IMG/VR virus record: IMGVR_UViG_3300032307_000380
Coordinates: 1-49,953 of that record
Strand: one strand, 5' to 3'
Length of the DNA: 49,953 nucleotides
Source of the DNA: a virus
A model generated the notes under the pieces. It saw nothing but the letters and a program-made list of their open reading frames with translations, ran no database searches and was not told where the DNA came from. How positions within the stretch are numbered: the stretch's first letter is position 1; each line of letters starts with the position of its first letter. Made by a program: the position numbers and the translations under genes. Of this stretch, positions 11,201 through 18,102 are shown piece by piece.

Positions 11201-13438
11201 TGATGGTAATAATTGTTCAATTAATTGAACCCAATATGGACTAATTTTATTAACAAATTCTTGAGAATCAATAAAGGTAAAAGAGGTGAATCCCTCCTTT
11301 GAAACATAATCTCGATATATGTCTTCAAGAACTATATAATTTTTCTTATACCTTATTATGTGTGAATTTTTTACTTGTTTGTGTATGAAATTATTCACAA
11401 ATTCGGCAAAAGTAACACCTGTTTGTGGAGGTAAAGTAGCACTACCAAAAGAAATTCCTAAATCTCTAGATTTCCTATATATGTCATAATTTATAGAATT
11501 AGATGCAGAAATATGTATTGAAATATTTTTTCTATTAAGAATTAATTTAGAATCACTATCAATATTATGTGCCTTTATATTGTCAATTTCAGATTTTAAC
11601 CCAAAACCGGTATCTAATCCAGGTAATGTTCTATATATATCAAAATAATCTTCACCATAAGTGTAAGGTTTATTTTTTGTTTTAATAATTTTAGTTCTTC
11701 CAGTTAAATCTGAATTTTCATTATCAATAACTGTTGGTGATCTATGGTCAAGAGTTACATCATACCAACCAGCACCTTTTTCAAAGAAAATATCATCAGA
11801 TTCACTAAAAGCCCTTCTAGGTAAACCAGTATTTTCATCGACAGGATAACCATATCTACTGAAATTTGTTATACCATTAGTTTCAGATTTTGTATATGAA
11901 TATGTAGTCGGGTTAAAATCTGCAACATAATATTTTTTTTCACCTGAAATAACATCATAAATGTCTTGTTCTAAATCAAAACTATTAGGGAATGATGTTA
12001 CTTGGTAAACATATTCATCAATTTTTATTAATGGTTCAGGTGCACCTAAAAATTTTAAAAAAAATTCAATTGAAGATCTGGTTCCTTTAGATTTAAAAAT
12101 AAAGGATAAATTAACTAACAATCTTTTATAAAATTCATATTCAGATTCTACTAAATTTAATCCTAGTGATGAACCATCATAAGATGATATTGTTCTAGTA
12201 TATAAAACATCGTTTAATGTTTTTTCATCAAATAAATTAGTCGTCGAAAAACCTAAATTTTCTGATAAATTTTTTAATAAAATATCAGGTAAATTATTGA
12301 TACCATCATAACTTACATTTCTCATGTAAGCAATGTTATCAATATATTTTTTTACATTATCAAAACTTTGTCCGTATAATTGAAAAACATTTTGAGCTCT
12401 TTTATCTTCCGTATCAAATTCAAACAATTGAGGTGAGGATAAAAATCTAACCACAATGTTTGATTTATAGTTATCTACTTCATCTGATATTGTTTTTAAA
12501 TTTTCAACATATGTTTCAAATTCTAAACCTGTAATCGCAATATTCCACCCATCACTAGATAATGGCCAATTATATTCAACATTTTGTAATGTTATACTTG
12601 AACCGTCATCACTATTTGAAGGTATTTCAAATCTAGAAGAATAAATTGGCACAGTTTCTCTATTCAAAAGAGATTCTTCAATATCATCTAAATCAGAAAA
12701 AAAATCTTCAACTATACCATCATTAGGTCGGATTATAAAATTTTTATTATATGATGTTTCTGAATTAAATGGATTTCCATTAACAACTAAGATTATTTCA
12801 TTAGATGAATTTGATTCAGTATAATTAATTATTGGATAATTTTCATTATTAACTAATATAACATATTTCGTATATGATGAATAAAAATTTCTTATCTCAT
12901 TTTCTGTAGGTAACTTTATTAAACTATTAGGTGTGATTAATGAAATATCAAATGGATTAAAAATTTTACTCTCTTGAATATAAAAAGTTGTTCTATTTAA
13001 ACCATAATCATATGTTATATTATATGCTGAATATGAATTATTCGAAATTGGGCCAGATGCTTTTATTTCAAATCCACTAGGAAACTTATTTATAATTTTA
13101 GTTATCGATACTAATAACCTTTCTTTTAATGACCCAAATAAAGACTTATCTGCATTCCTTTTATTTGTTTTAAAACGAATAGAATTTTTTTTATTTTTTT
13201 GTCCTGTTGGTTCAATTAAATCAATATTTTCTTTTTTATTGATGTCCTCTAATGTCACAAATTCTGAAAATGGTTCAGACCTAAAAGATTTCTCATCTTT
13301 TTCTGGTATGATTTTATCTATTTCAAATACAGTATTAGCAAGCGAAGGACTACCTGTTGTAATTTGTCTTCCAACTAAATTATCATTAAATGTTTCTGAC
13401 CCATTGGCCGCTTGATTTGGTACTTTTCTATTCGCCAT
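5225..13438 (-). CDS. Giant chimeric tail/baseplate protein with C-terminal adhesin array
   Basis: The protein has 2737 aa. The N-terminal 1400 residues are non-repetitive and look like a structural tail protein. Around residue 450 is KSKGTRSSIEFFLKFLGAPE, a motif that resembles P2 gpI-type tail proteins of contractile phages (weak match by eye). From about residue 1408 the chain becomes Thr-Pro/Thr-Gln linkers alternating with modules of about 125 aa at about 1482-1608, 1785-1913, 2131-2259, 2281-2400 and 2401-2526, each built around PDKFEVFWxGNKVIDTGFRG. A different Cys-containing domain (about 1965-2071) sits between the second and third modules. Two FN3-like domains (about 2527-2737) end the protein. 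It starts with a TAATG overlap of the upstream stop. One reading is a baseplate anchor with a built-in fibre; no break or frameshift separates the two halves. Confidence 0.85.
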   Translation of the reverse strand: MANRKVPNQAANGSETFNDNLVGRQITTGSPSLANTVFEIDKIIPEKDEKSFRSEPFSEFVTLEDINKKENIDLIEPTGQKNKKNSIRFKTNKRNADKSLFGSLKERLLVSITKIINKFPSGFEIKASGPISNNSYSAYNITYDYGLNRTTFYIQESKIFNPFDISLITPNSLIKLPTENEIRNFYSSYTKYVILVNNENYPIINYTESNSSNEIILVVNGNPFNSETSYNKNFIIRPNDGIVEDFFSDLDDIEESLLNRETVPIYSSRFEIPSNSDDGSSITLQNVEYNWPLSSDGWNIAITGLEFETYVENLKTISDEVDNYKSNIVVRFLSSPQLFEFDTEDKRAQNVFQLYGQSFDNVKKYIDNIAYMRNVSYDGINNLPDILLKNLSENLGFSTTNLFDEKTLNDVLYTRTISSYDGSSLGLNLVESEYEFYKRLLVNLSFIFKSKGTRSSIEFFLKFLGAPEPLIKIDEYVYQVTSFPNSFDLEQDIYDVISGEKKYYVADFNPTTYSYTKSETNGITNFSRYGYPVDENTGLPRRAFSESDDIFFEKGAGWYDVTLDHRSPTVIDNENSDLTGRTKIIKTKNKPYTYGEDYFDIYRTLPGLDTGFGLKSEIDNIKAHNIDSDSKLILNRKNISIHISASNSINYDIYRKSRDLGISFGSATLPPQTGVTFAEFVNNFIHKQVKNSHIIRYKKNYIVLEDIYRDYVSKEGFTSFTFIDSQEFVNKISPYWVQLIEQLLPSTTLWSGGNLIENNLFGRSKYQYKFGCQPKYFYEEVYPDFESAIIEDIETLIGEEENFRGLINLTGVTFYPVIEIDGKIFGGPNYDILTDDMVVVVSGITNTTNSAMLFNPFPMTGSTDLVSDDPVNIALISEYKNYLNPDLNKIKSLWVSALISLIDSMRISRYTSGYENYAPFTGATGQTYSVETLPMLTYLITTDEKGIEVIKFSSCKYGIEDCSVKDYFSYRFETDYQIIKLTDRLSVQLSGNGEQYCEEPENCLLSSDIFIDIVGTKFSIQNGNNWPFYIYTNSINGHSENSSVFIEKVEGYDNRFKLTGITENDIIDFNIIDAANNEVKFKLLGLRPKIEYDLLTTSNEKTHVEIFELIAFQGTTGNTISKISGVTLCDDYMCYTIQPNVEYISNYDYGLKENSIVLVIHQNIIIDNTTTKQEIESYISGGTISKKTVYDLKVGEYILSVNYLPVSGFTNQQFVDANYDDFSFIYKYSKLLVTDKICLGSVKKNIITGQTKNGNIEIFEVLPNTELRVYTNKYVENFGLITNGLYHFDDRFPEELQIKSITIDDTYDHGDFLINQYGNLIEVISVDLNYSDISLYYNINVSKNNTIFSEQYITIFDGNINHQLLMRHSYSKHPNISFKSGQYYIDPLNCDVIPSNQELEKSIFDCIPSLTPTPTPTQTQTQTLTTTPTSTPTQTLTQTLTSTQTQTSTQTLTSTPTPTQTQTLTTTPTQTPTQTPTLTETQTLFEEVYKTGSCDETIDSTGNLTNKVIYYVTINVGEDIGNIILNYDTGGIPDKIEVYFGGTLVSDLGFRGDETFNSLLNDLGYPSVNGSGSGSFSFSKNLSSTDVLIKVTSVLNFTPNWFITCSCVLSPTQTPTPTLTQTLTTTPTLTPTQTVTQTETSTSTPTPTQTVTQTETSTSTPTLTQTLTSTVTPTQTVTQTETSTTTPTPTETSTSTPTLTPTETGTPTPTQTSTLTSTPTPTPTETLTSTPTQTLTNTPTSTSTLTPTPTLTPTSTSTLTPTPTSTNTATTTPTPTLTSTPTPTQTGFELINKIASCGEQVDASGGAGGKSIQTITIDTGALTGLFTLDFNSYYVPDKFEVFWDGNKVIDTGFRGSDTFNGALNSLGYPNISGTGADSVSFNKTSVSPSIVTVVVTAPLDGTVWNFILNCPPVPTSTSTPTPTLTSTPTRTLTSTPTQTPTITSTRTVTPTQTLTRTLTSTPTPTNVCYEFNVIVGYVTYDLNNNQIYNLFNSAINTCQYYNVGEPIPAKIYSKTPTLLQNVKIFNDVDDCLNNAFGTSVPKYFYYSGTNYSYETVNFSNESFIRIISSCGNVTPVPTRTATPTATPTPTRTSTPTPTSTRTLTPTRTSTPTPTLTPTRTSTPTPTPTPTPTGFEFISVSGLCNQEITSSSIGSSGGRGIHTITIDVGSEIGDVVLNYDAYSVPDKFEVFWNGNKVIDTGFRGDSSLNTILNNNGYPSVSGSGRGSVLFYKTSSLPTTITVVVTAPLNGTVWSLIVNCPTPFTQTPTPTPTQTPTPTPTPTGFELITVNRNCGQEITSSSIGSSGGKGIHTIIIDAGTNIGDVVLKYNAYSVPDKFEVFWDGNKVIDTGFRGESTDGIIATLPGNGVESFFKSKTNPSIVTVVVTAPLDGTAWNLIMECPETSLNVITETLTCNNTFNAINTQKSKYYLNIPIGIGTGNVTTTYNSGNIPERYQIYLGENLIHDTGFRGDDLSYNQSLIDLGYSVISGVGDGNYTFNKINESPNYMLIIVTAPFSSVFNINVSCPNSITTPILTTNPIFNITCTGVSSGGNITIDSGSPVIERGVVLSSNPNPTINSSYKTNNGIGTGIFISDIMNLTPNTQYYIRAYATNSFGTNYGNEIIFTTLSCPPSIIEGGIDSTINPGRTTFSIEWSNDYNNNLPIFNDGGSTITEKGTVWSTNPNPTILLLTKTNDGMGTGGFTSYISGVIPNTKYYIKCYATNSQGTTYSNEREYTTLP
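8095..8610 (-). repeat. Long Thr-Pro/Thr-Gln linker tract
   Basis: About 172 codons of T alternating with P, S, Q and L separate modules 1 and 2 of the 2737-aa protein. Further shorter tracts of the same kind lie at about 9000-9215, 7545-7700, 7045-7225, 6595-6660, 4690-4885, 4220-4395, 1590-1799 and 970-1180. Confidence 0.9.
8452..8551 (-). repeat. Perfect 48-bp tandem duplication in a Thr-Pro linker
   Basis: Positions 8452-8499 and 8500-8547 are identical, with four more matching bases. Each copy encodes 16 linker residues in frame in the 2737-aa protein, between its first and second modules. Confidence 0.92.
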
Positions 13439-14355
13439 TATTCAGTAATAGTATCAAAATTTAAAGTTTCATCAATATCAGTTCTTTCTTCACGAATTTC
13501 ATATAAAGTTTCATTTAATTCGTCCTTAACTTCATAAAGATTATACTGTTTATATATATTATTATTATTATCATAAATCGTATAAATACCTTGAGACACC
13601 GCCTTACTTTGATTACCATATAACGCATGTGCTAATGTTGTGGTATCATGTTCAACCATTTCAACTTCAATTGTTGTTGGATTTAAAAAAGTGTTAGTTA
13701 ATATAATTTTTTGTGAAGGTAATCCAATAAAAGGTACCGTATTAGGTTTATTTGAAGGTGCAGATGATGGTGTAACTGTTAAAAATAAAAAAGATGTGAC
13801 TTGTTCACTATATTGGTATCTTATGGATTTATCACTAGTACTAGTTAAATTTGAAACTATAGGAGTACAATAAAACGAAGACGTAACTATTCTATAAAAA
13901 TTAGGTATTTTTTTATTATCTGAACTGTTTATATATTCAATTCGATAACCAACTAATCCTTGTGATGTAAATTTATTTCTATCTGTTACTGAAACATTAC
14001 TTAAATCAATAATTAATCCTCTAACAGAAGGTAAAGACGCCAAAATACCACAATCAGTTATTGTTGTTCTTATTTGTTTAGGTCGAATATGTATTGTATA
14101 TACACCTAATTCTGAAAAATCTGCTGATGATAATTTTAAATTATATAATCCACCTAATATTTCAACATCCGGCGCGGAAGAATCATCTGTCGTATTCACG
14201 TTATGAAAAACAGGTGTTAAAACATCGGATGAATTTAATCTTTTTAATTCTGCGGTTACGTCACTAGTTCTTCCGGGAACGTAGTGATAATATATTTCAA
14301 CATCTTCCGGTGAAACATCTGATGGTCTAATTATTCCGTATGATCCCTGAGCCAT
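13438..14355 (-). CDS. Tail/baseplate structural protein, unknown
   Basis: I do not recognise this 305-aa protein. It is soluble, beta-rich by composition, and begins MAQGSYGIIRPSDVSPEDVE. It has no membrane segment, signal peptide or nucleotide-binding motif. The C-terminal 50 residues are acidic (KDELNETLYEIREERTDIDE) and may be helical. Its TAA overlaps the ATG of the 2737-aa gene by one base, which suggests translational coupling and paired stoichiometry, for example as an adaptor between baseplate and fibre. A 39-nt AT-only leader separates it from the upstream gene. The virion role is inferred from position only. Confidence 0.75.
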   Translation of the reverse strand: MAQGSYGIIRPSDVSPEDVEIYYHYVPGRTSDVTAELKRLNSSDVLTPVFHNVNTTDDSSAPDVEILGGLYNLKLSSADFSELGVYTIHIRPKQIRTTITDCGILASLPSVRGLIIDLSNVSVTDRNKFTSQGLVGYRIEYINSSDNKKIPNFYRIVTSSFYCTPIVSNLTSTSDKSIRYQYSEQVTSFLFLTVTPSSAPSNKPNTVPFIGLPSQKIILTNTFLNPTTIEVEMVEHDTTTLAHALYGNQSKAVSQGIYTIYDNNNNIYKQYNLYEVKDELNETLYEIREERTDIDETLNFDTITE

Positions 14356-14381
14356 TTTTTTATTTTTTTTATATGTTATTA

Positions 14382-14388
14382 ATAAATA
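14382..14388 (-). promoter_or_regulatory. Candidate late-promoter element upstream of the 305-aa gene
   Basis: ATAAATA on the plus strand (sense TATATTTATTAATAACATATAAA), 27 nt before the start, in a 39-nt gap. It belongs to the recurrent element described in the findings. Confidence 0.22.
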
Positions 14389-14394
14389 TAAATC

Positions 14395-15507
14395 TTATTG
14401 TTTTTTTATATTAAAATATCCATTACCATATATATTTAATTCACCAATGTTATCTATTTCAGATAATCTTAAAGTTTTTTCTAAAACACCTTGTTTACCT
14501 CTTTCAACAAATATATCAGAAAAAATCGTTGGTTCGTCAATAAAACCGATAAAATGTTCATTTCTAGTTAATACAAGATTAATAACTTCTTCTTTAGTAT
14601 AACCTGATGTTGATCCTGTTATTACTGTTATACCATCACTAAAATCTTTATAGGAAAGACCATCTATAGTGTAACCACTATATGTTAATCCAGATTCAGT
14701 ACCTGTTATCACACCAGAATATGTATTTGAACCATAAAGTTTTTTTTCATTAATTCTACTACTACCTATCGAGGCAAAATTAAATGTTGTATTTCCTGTT
14801 ATATTATTTCTCGTATGGTCTAAATTATTTATATAATCTAACGTTTGATTAGTAATAGTTGTATATGGTATTGTGAAACCACTAAATGTACCCAAAGGGT
14901 TTGAAATCGTTATATTTGAGGGTACTGTTATATTTTTTGATAATTTAAAATCTAACCATGGTGTATTAAGTGATATTGTAACTATTTTAACACCTGAAGA
15001 TGAATATGTTTTAGTTACAGAATTTAGTGTTGTTCCAACATGTGCCGTAAATGTACTTGTTGTTGAATCACCCCAATCAACTGTAAAATTAATCTCATTA
15101 ATTTCTGATACTTTACTTGTATCTACTGTATTATATACTTGTACCGTGTTACCTGATTGAGTGTACGAGAAATTACATACTTGTTCAACTTGATGTATAT
15201 TTCCATCAAACCCAACCATAACACCCATTTCATCAACTGATGATTCTAAAAATATCGGAATTTGATGACTTTCTAAAGCGGTCGATTCATTAATAGACAT
15301 CCATGTTGATCCTGACCACATATAATACCCTTGAGGTGGGTTATTTGATATATTATATACAATATCACCATTTAATGGTGGAAGATTTACTGAATCAGTC
15401 CATGGGATTAAATTATTAAAATAATCATACCAATAACGTCCTGTTAAAGAATGTAATTTAATTTTCGGTATATTTTTTCTTAATAATTTATATGAGTTTT
15501 TTTCCAT
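14395..15507 (-). CDS. Structural protein with PKD-like beta-sandwich domain
   Basis: The protein has 370 aa. Residues about 132-190 resemble a PKD domain: VDWGDSTTSTFTAHVG, then a Lys-Thr-Tyr-containing strand (SVTKTYSSSGVKIVTISL). The WGDST plus TYxxxGxxxVT signature is the hallmark of that fold. Residues 20-75 contain an aromatic-rich stretch (GRYWYDYFNNLIPW; GYYMWSGSTWM). The rest is Gly/Thr/Ser-rich beta sequence. Its start overlaps the stop of the upstream 283-aa gene by one base (TAATG). PKD domains usually mediate extracellular binding or act as spacers, so an accessory baseplate or fibre role is likely. No enzyme motif was seen. Confidence 0.75.
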   Translation of the reverse strand: MEKNSYKLLRKNIPKIKLHSLTGRYWYDYFNNLIPWTDSVNLPPLNGDIVYNISNNPPQGYYMWSGSTWMSINESTALESHQIPIFLESSVDEMGVMVGFDGNIHQVEQVCNFSYTQSGNTVQVYNTVDTSKVSEINEINFTVDWGDSTTSTFTAHVGTTLNSVTKTYSSSGVKIVTISLNTPWLDFKLSKNITVPSNITISNPLGTFSGFTIPYTTITNQTLDYINNLDHTRNNITGNTTFNFASIGSSRINEKKLYGSNTYSGVITGTESGLTYSGYTIDGLSYKDFSDGITVITGSTSGYTKEEVINLVLTRNEHFIGFIDEPTIFSDIFVERGKQGVLEKTLRLSEIDNIGELNIYGNGYFNIKKQ

Positions 15508-16358
15508 TATAAAAATCTTTCATAAAACACTATCGGATTATTAGACTGTCCTATTCTACTACCTAAAGAACCATTGAATTCAAAAATTTCATAGGTATAG
15601 TTTGATCTATCTATAATTACTTTATAATATAAATCATTTTCTTCAATTATTACACCGTTAGGTGTTTTTGTTTTATTTGTAAAATCAAATATATTTCCTG
15701 TTTTTGAATTATAAAATTTAGCGGTCATATAAAATGTATTTCCTGTTAAATTAGTTTCATCAAACATTGTGTCATCCATAAACCAAAAAAAATACATATT
15801 CTCTTTATTTTTATAATTAGATCCAAAAAAAACAGGAAAAAATATATAGTCATTAAATGGAATCGATCCACCATTTGTGGTGCCTGAATAAAAAACTTTT
15901 TCACCTAATGGTACAGATAAATTTTTAGAAAAAACTAATCTTCTATTAGAAATATTTGGTGATTCATCATTAGATGTTTTATAAAATTCTAATCTAAAAA
16001 AACTTTCACTTAATTGTTTTAACATTAATGCGTTTTCTTCTAATGAAATATCCATTAATCTATAATCTTGTTCGTATGTAACACCAGTTATAATTAAATC
16101 AACAGGACTTATTGTTTGATAAGAATACTTACCAAAATAAAAATAAAACCATATATCTGATTGACTAAAATTATTAGAATTTATATATGGTTTATGTGAA
16201 TACCTAATAGTTTCATAATTTTCAGTTGGATTAATAATTTGATATAATATCTCTTTTTCCATTATCTCAGCATTATCTGTCCATCCTAAATCAGTTTTAA
16301 ATGTTTGTTCACTATTTAAAATTAAATTCTGATCACTATTTTTTCTTAATAATTTCAT
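15507..16358 (-). CDS. Tail/baseplate structural protein, unknown
   Basis: I do not recognise this 283-aa protein. It is rich in Phe, Tyr and Asn (DIWFYFYFGKYSYQ; NMYFFWFMDDTMF), consistent with a compact beta fold. It has no signal peptide, hydrophobic helix or catalytic motif. It starts one nucleotide after the TAA of the 580-aa gene and its own stop overlaps the next start, so it sits inside a tightly coupled run of five tail genes. The opening MKLLRKN resembles YKLLRKN near the start of the next protein, a possible shared N-terminal docking peptide. The structural role is inferred from context. Confidence 0.75.
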   Translation of the reverse strand: MKLLRKNSDQNLILNSEQTFKTDLGWTDNAEIMEKEILYQIINPTENYETIRYSHKPYINSNNFSQSDIWFYFYFGKYSYQTISPVDLIITGVTYEQDYRLMDISLEENALMLKQLSESFFRLEFYKTSNDESPNISNRRLVFSKNLSVPLGEKVFYSGTTNGGSIPFNDYIFFPVFFGSNYKNKENMYFFWFMDDTMFDETNLTGNTFYMTAKFYNSKTGNIFDFTNKTKTPNGVIIEENDLYYKVIIDRSNYTYEIFEFNGSLGSRIGQSNNPIVFYERFL

Positions 16359-16359
16359 T

Positions 16360-18102
16360 TTAACAATTAATTCTTATTATTTTCTTTAAACTGTCTTGTT
16401 TATTTGTGTATTGTTGTTCATTCTTTAAATAAAAATTAATATCATTTTTAACATAATGGATGTTATTCATAAATGGATAATTTGTACCATATCCTTCAGG
16501 GTCAATAAATCCATGGTCATAAAGATCTCTCCATTTCCATAAACCCTCATTTTCAAAATATTTAGCGTTTTGTGGTAAACCATATATTTCATTCGTTACC
16601 GATGTTTCAATATATGGTGAAAGTTCTCTAAGTTTTACTTTATAATGTGGTTGATAATATAATCCTACTTTATTATTAATCGAAACACCTGAATATGTTG
16701 AAGAATCATCTTGATTATGGTCAAAAACATTTAAAGGTGATGTTAATTTATGAAACGCTTCACTAATGACTCTTTCTTTTAATTCAGATTTGTTGTATTC
16801 AATAAACGCACCAATTAATGTGGTACCTGTCGTTATTGTTGAACCAGAGGTGAAAGTTATTCCAGATTTAACAAATGTTCCATATGGAACAGTTGTCTCC
16901 ATTGAAGTACTACCACTAAAATGGTTGTCTACCCATGTATCATGAAAATTAAATTTATATCCAACTTTATATGGGTAATCAAAATATCCATTTTTATTTT
17001 TAAAAATAATAGATACATAAACATCAGTGGGTAAATAACCTAAATTATTTGTTAAATTTGTTAATGAAAAAGGTGTTTTAAAATCATAAATTAAAGATTC
17101 CATTCTATTTCTAAAAACTACTTTATTATTTTCACCTGCACTATTTTTAAAAATCAATTTTTTTTCATCTTCCCAAATTGAAGATTCGAAACCTATATTA
17201 TCAAGAATAAACGCGTCACCCATTGTTAACACTTTATGTTTGTGTACATAATATTCTGATAAAGTTTCATTTAATTTATTTTTATTAATACATCGTTTAC
17301 CTAAAATAACTGTAGATAATGTTTGACCAACAGGTATTTCAGATTTATTAATTTCTAAAGTATAATTTTCAGAGTTAAATAAACCGTCACCAACCGAAAT
17401 AACCGAAAAGGTTCTACCTGATAACGGTACCGAATTATTTAAAGTACCTCCCGATATCACAATGTATTCACCTTCATTAATTCCATGATAAACAGGACTT
17501 GTAAAAATATATGTTTTCTTTGTTTCAGTTACTCTAAATGGTATTCCATCTTGTGCCGTAAAACTATAAACGGTATTACCAGTTAAAGTATATTTCATAG
17601 GGTGTGTTGTATCACCAGAGTAAACATATGATAAACAAATATTCCAATTATGATACGGTGCGGTTGATTGTGTTATTTCAACATGTTCATTTCCCCCATA
17701 TACTATTATATTTTGAGTAAAAGCTGAAAGAACAGAAGTTGTTACAGGACTGTTAATTTCTCTTTTTACATCATTTCTTAAGAATGCGAATTCATTATAT
17801 GGTATATAACCGTCAAAATTAATTGCATCGTCATTTATTAAATAAAGATTTTTTTTCAATGGTTGATATCCCGTAGACCCACTATATAAATTACGGAAAA
17901 CCATTTTTAATTTTCCGTGAACCTTATAGTATGTACTTTCGTTTCGTTCTTTTGTAAAAAGAACTGAGGTATCTAAAATCGTAGTTCTTTCACCTTCTCT
18001 AAGTAAATTTTTAGTTTCATCTAAACCTATTTTTAAATTTAAATCTTCATCTGTTGACCCAAAGAATTTTTTAGATGGTAATATTATTTGTTTCTTTTCC
18101 AT
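16360..18102 (-). CDS. Tail/baseplate structural protein, unknown
   Basis: The protein has 580 aa, begins MEKKQIILPSKKFFGSTDED and has no family I can name. It is Thr/Ser/Gly-rich and beta-like, with repeated short patterns such as SGSTxxxTG, and has no membrane or nucleotide-binding motif. The start overlaps the TAA of the 1280-aa gene upstream (TAATG) and a single base separates its stop from the next start. This coupling suggests that the 1280-, 580-, 283- and 370-aa proteins are made together as parts of one peripheral baseplate assembly. The virion role is inferred. Confidence 0.75.
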   Translation of the reverse strand: MEKKQIILPSKKFFGSTDEDLNLKIGLDETKNLLREGERTTILDTSVLFTKERNESTYYKVHGKLKMVFRNLYSGSTGYQPLKKNLYLINDDAINFDGYIPYNEFAFLRNDVKREINSPVTTSVLSAFTQNIIVYGGNEHVEITQSTAPYHNWNICLSYVYSGDTTHPMKYTLTGNTVYSFTAQDGIPFRVTETKKTYIFTSPVYHGINEGEYIVISGGTLNNSVPLSGRTFSVISVGDGLFNSENYTLEINKSEIPVGQTLSTVILGKRCINKNKLNETLSEYYVHKHKVLTMGDAFILDNIGFESSIWEDEKKLIFKNSAGENNKVVFRNRMESLIYDFKTPFSLTNLTNNLGYLPTDVYVSIIFKNKNGYFDYPYKVGYKFNFHDTWVDNHFSGSTSMETTVPYGTFVKSGITFTSGSTITTGTTLIGAFIEYNKSELKERVISEAFHKLTSPLNVFDHNQDDSSTYSGVSINNKVGLYYQPHYKVKLRELSPYIETSVTNEIYGLPQNAKYFENEGLWKWRDLYDHGFIDPEGYGTNYPFMNNIHYVKNDINFYLKNEQQYTNKQDSLKKIIRINC

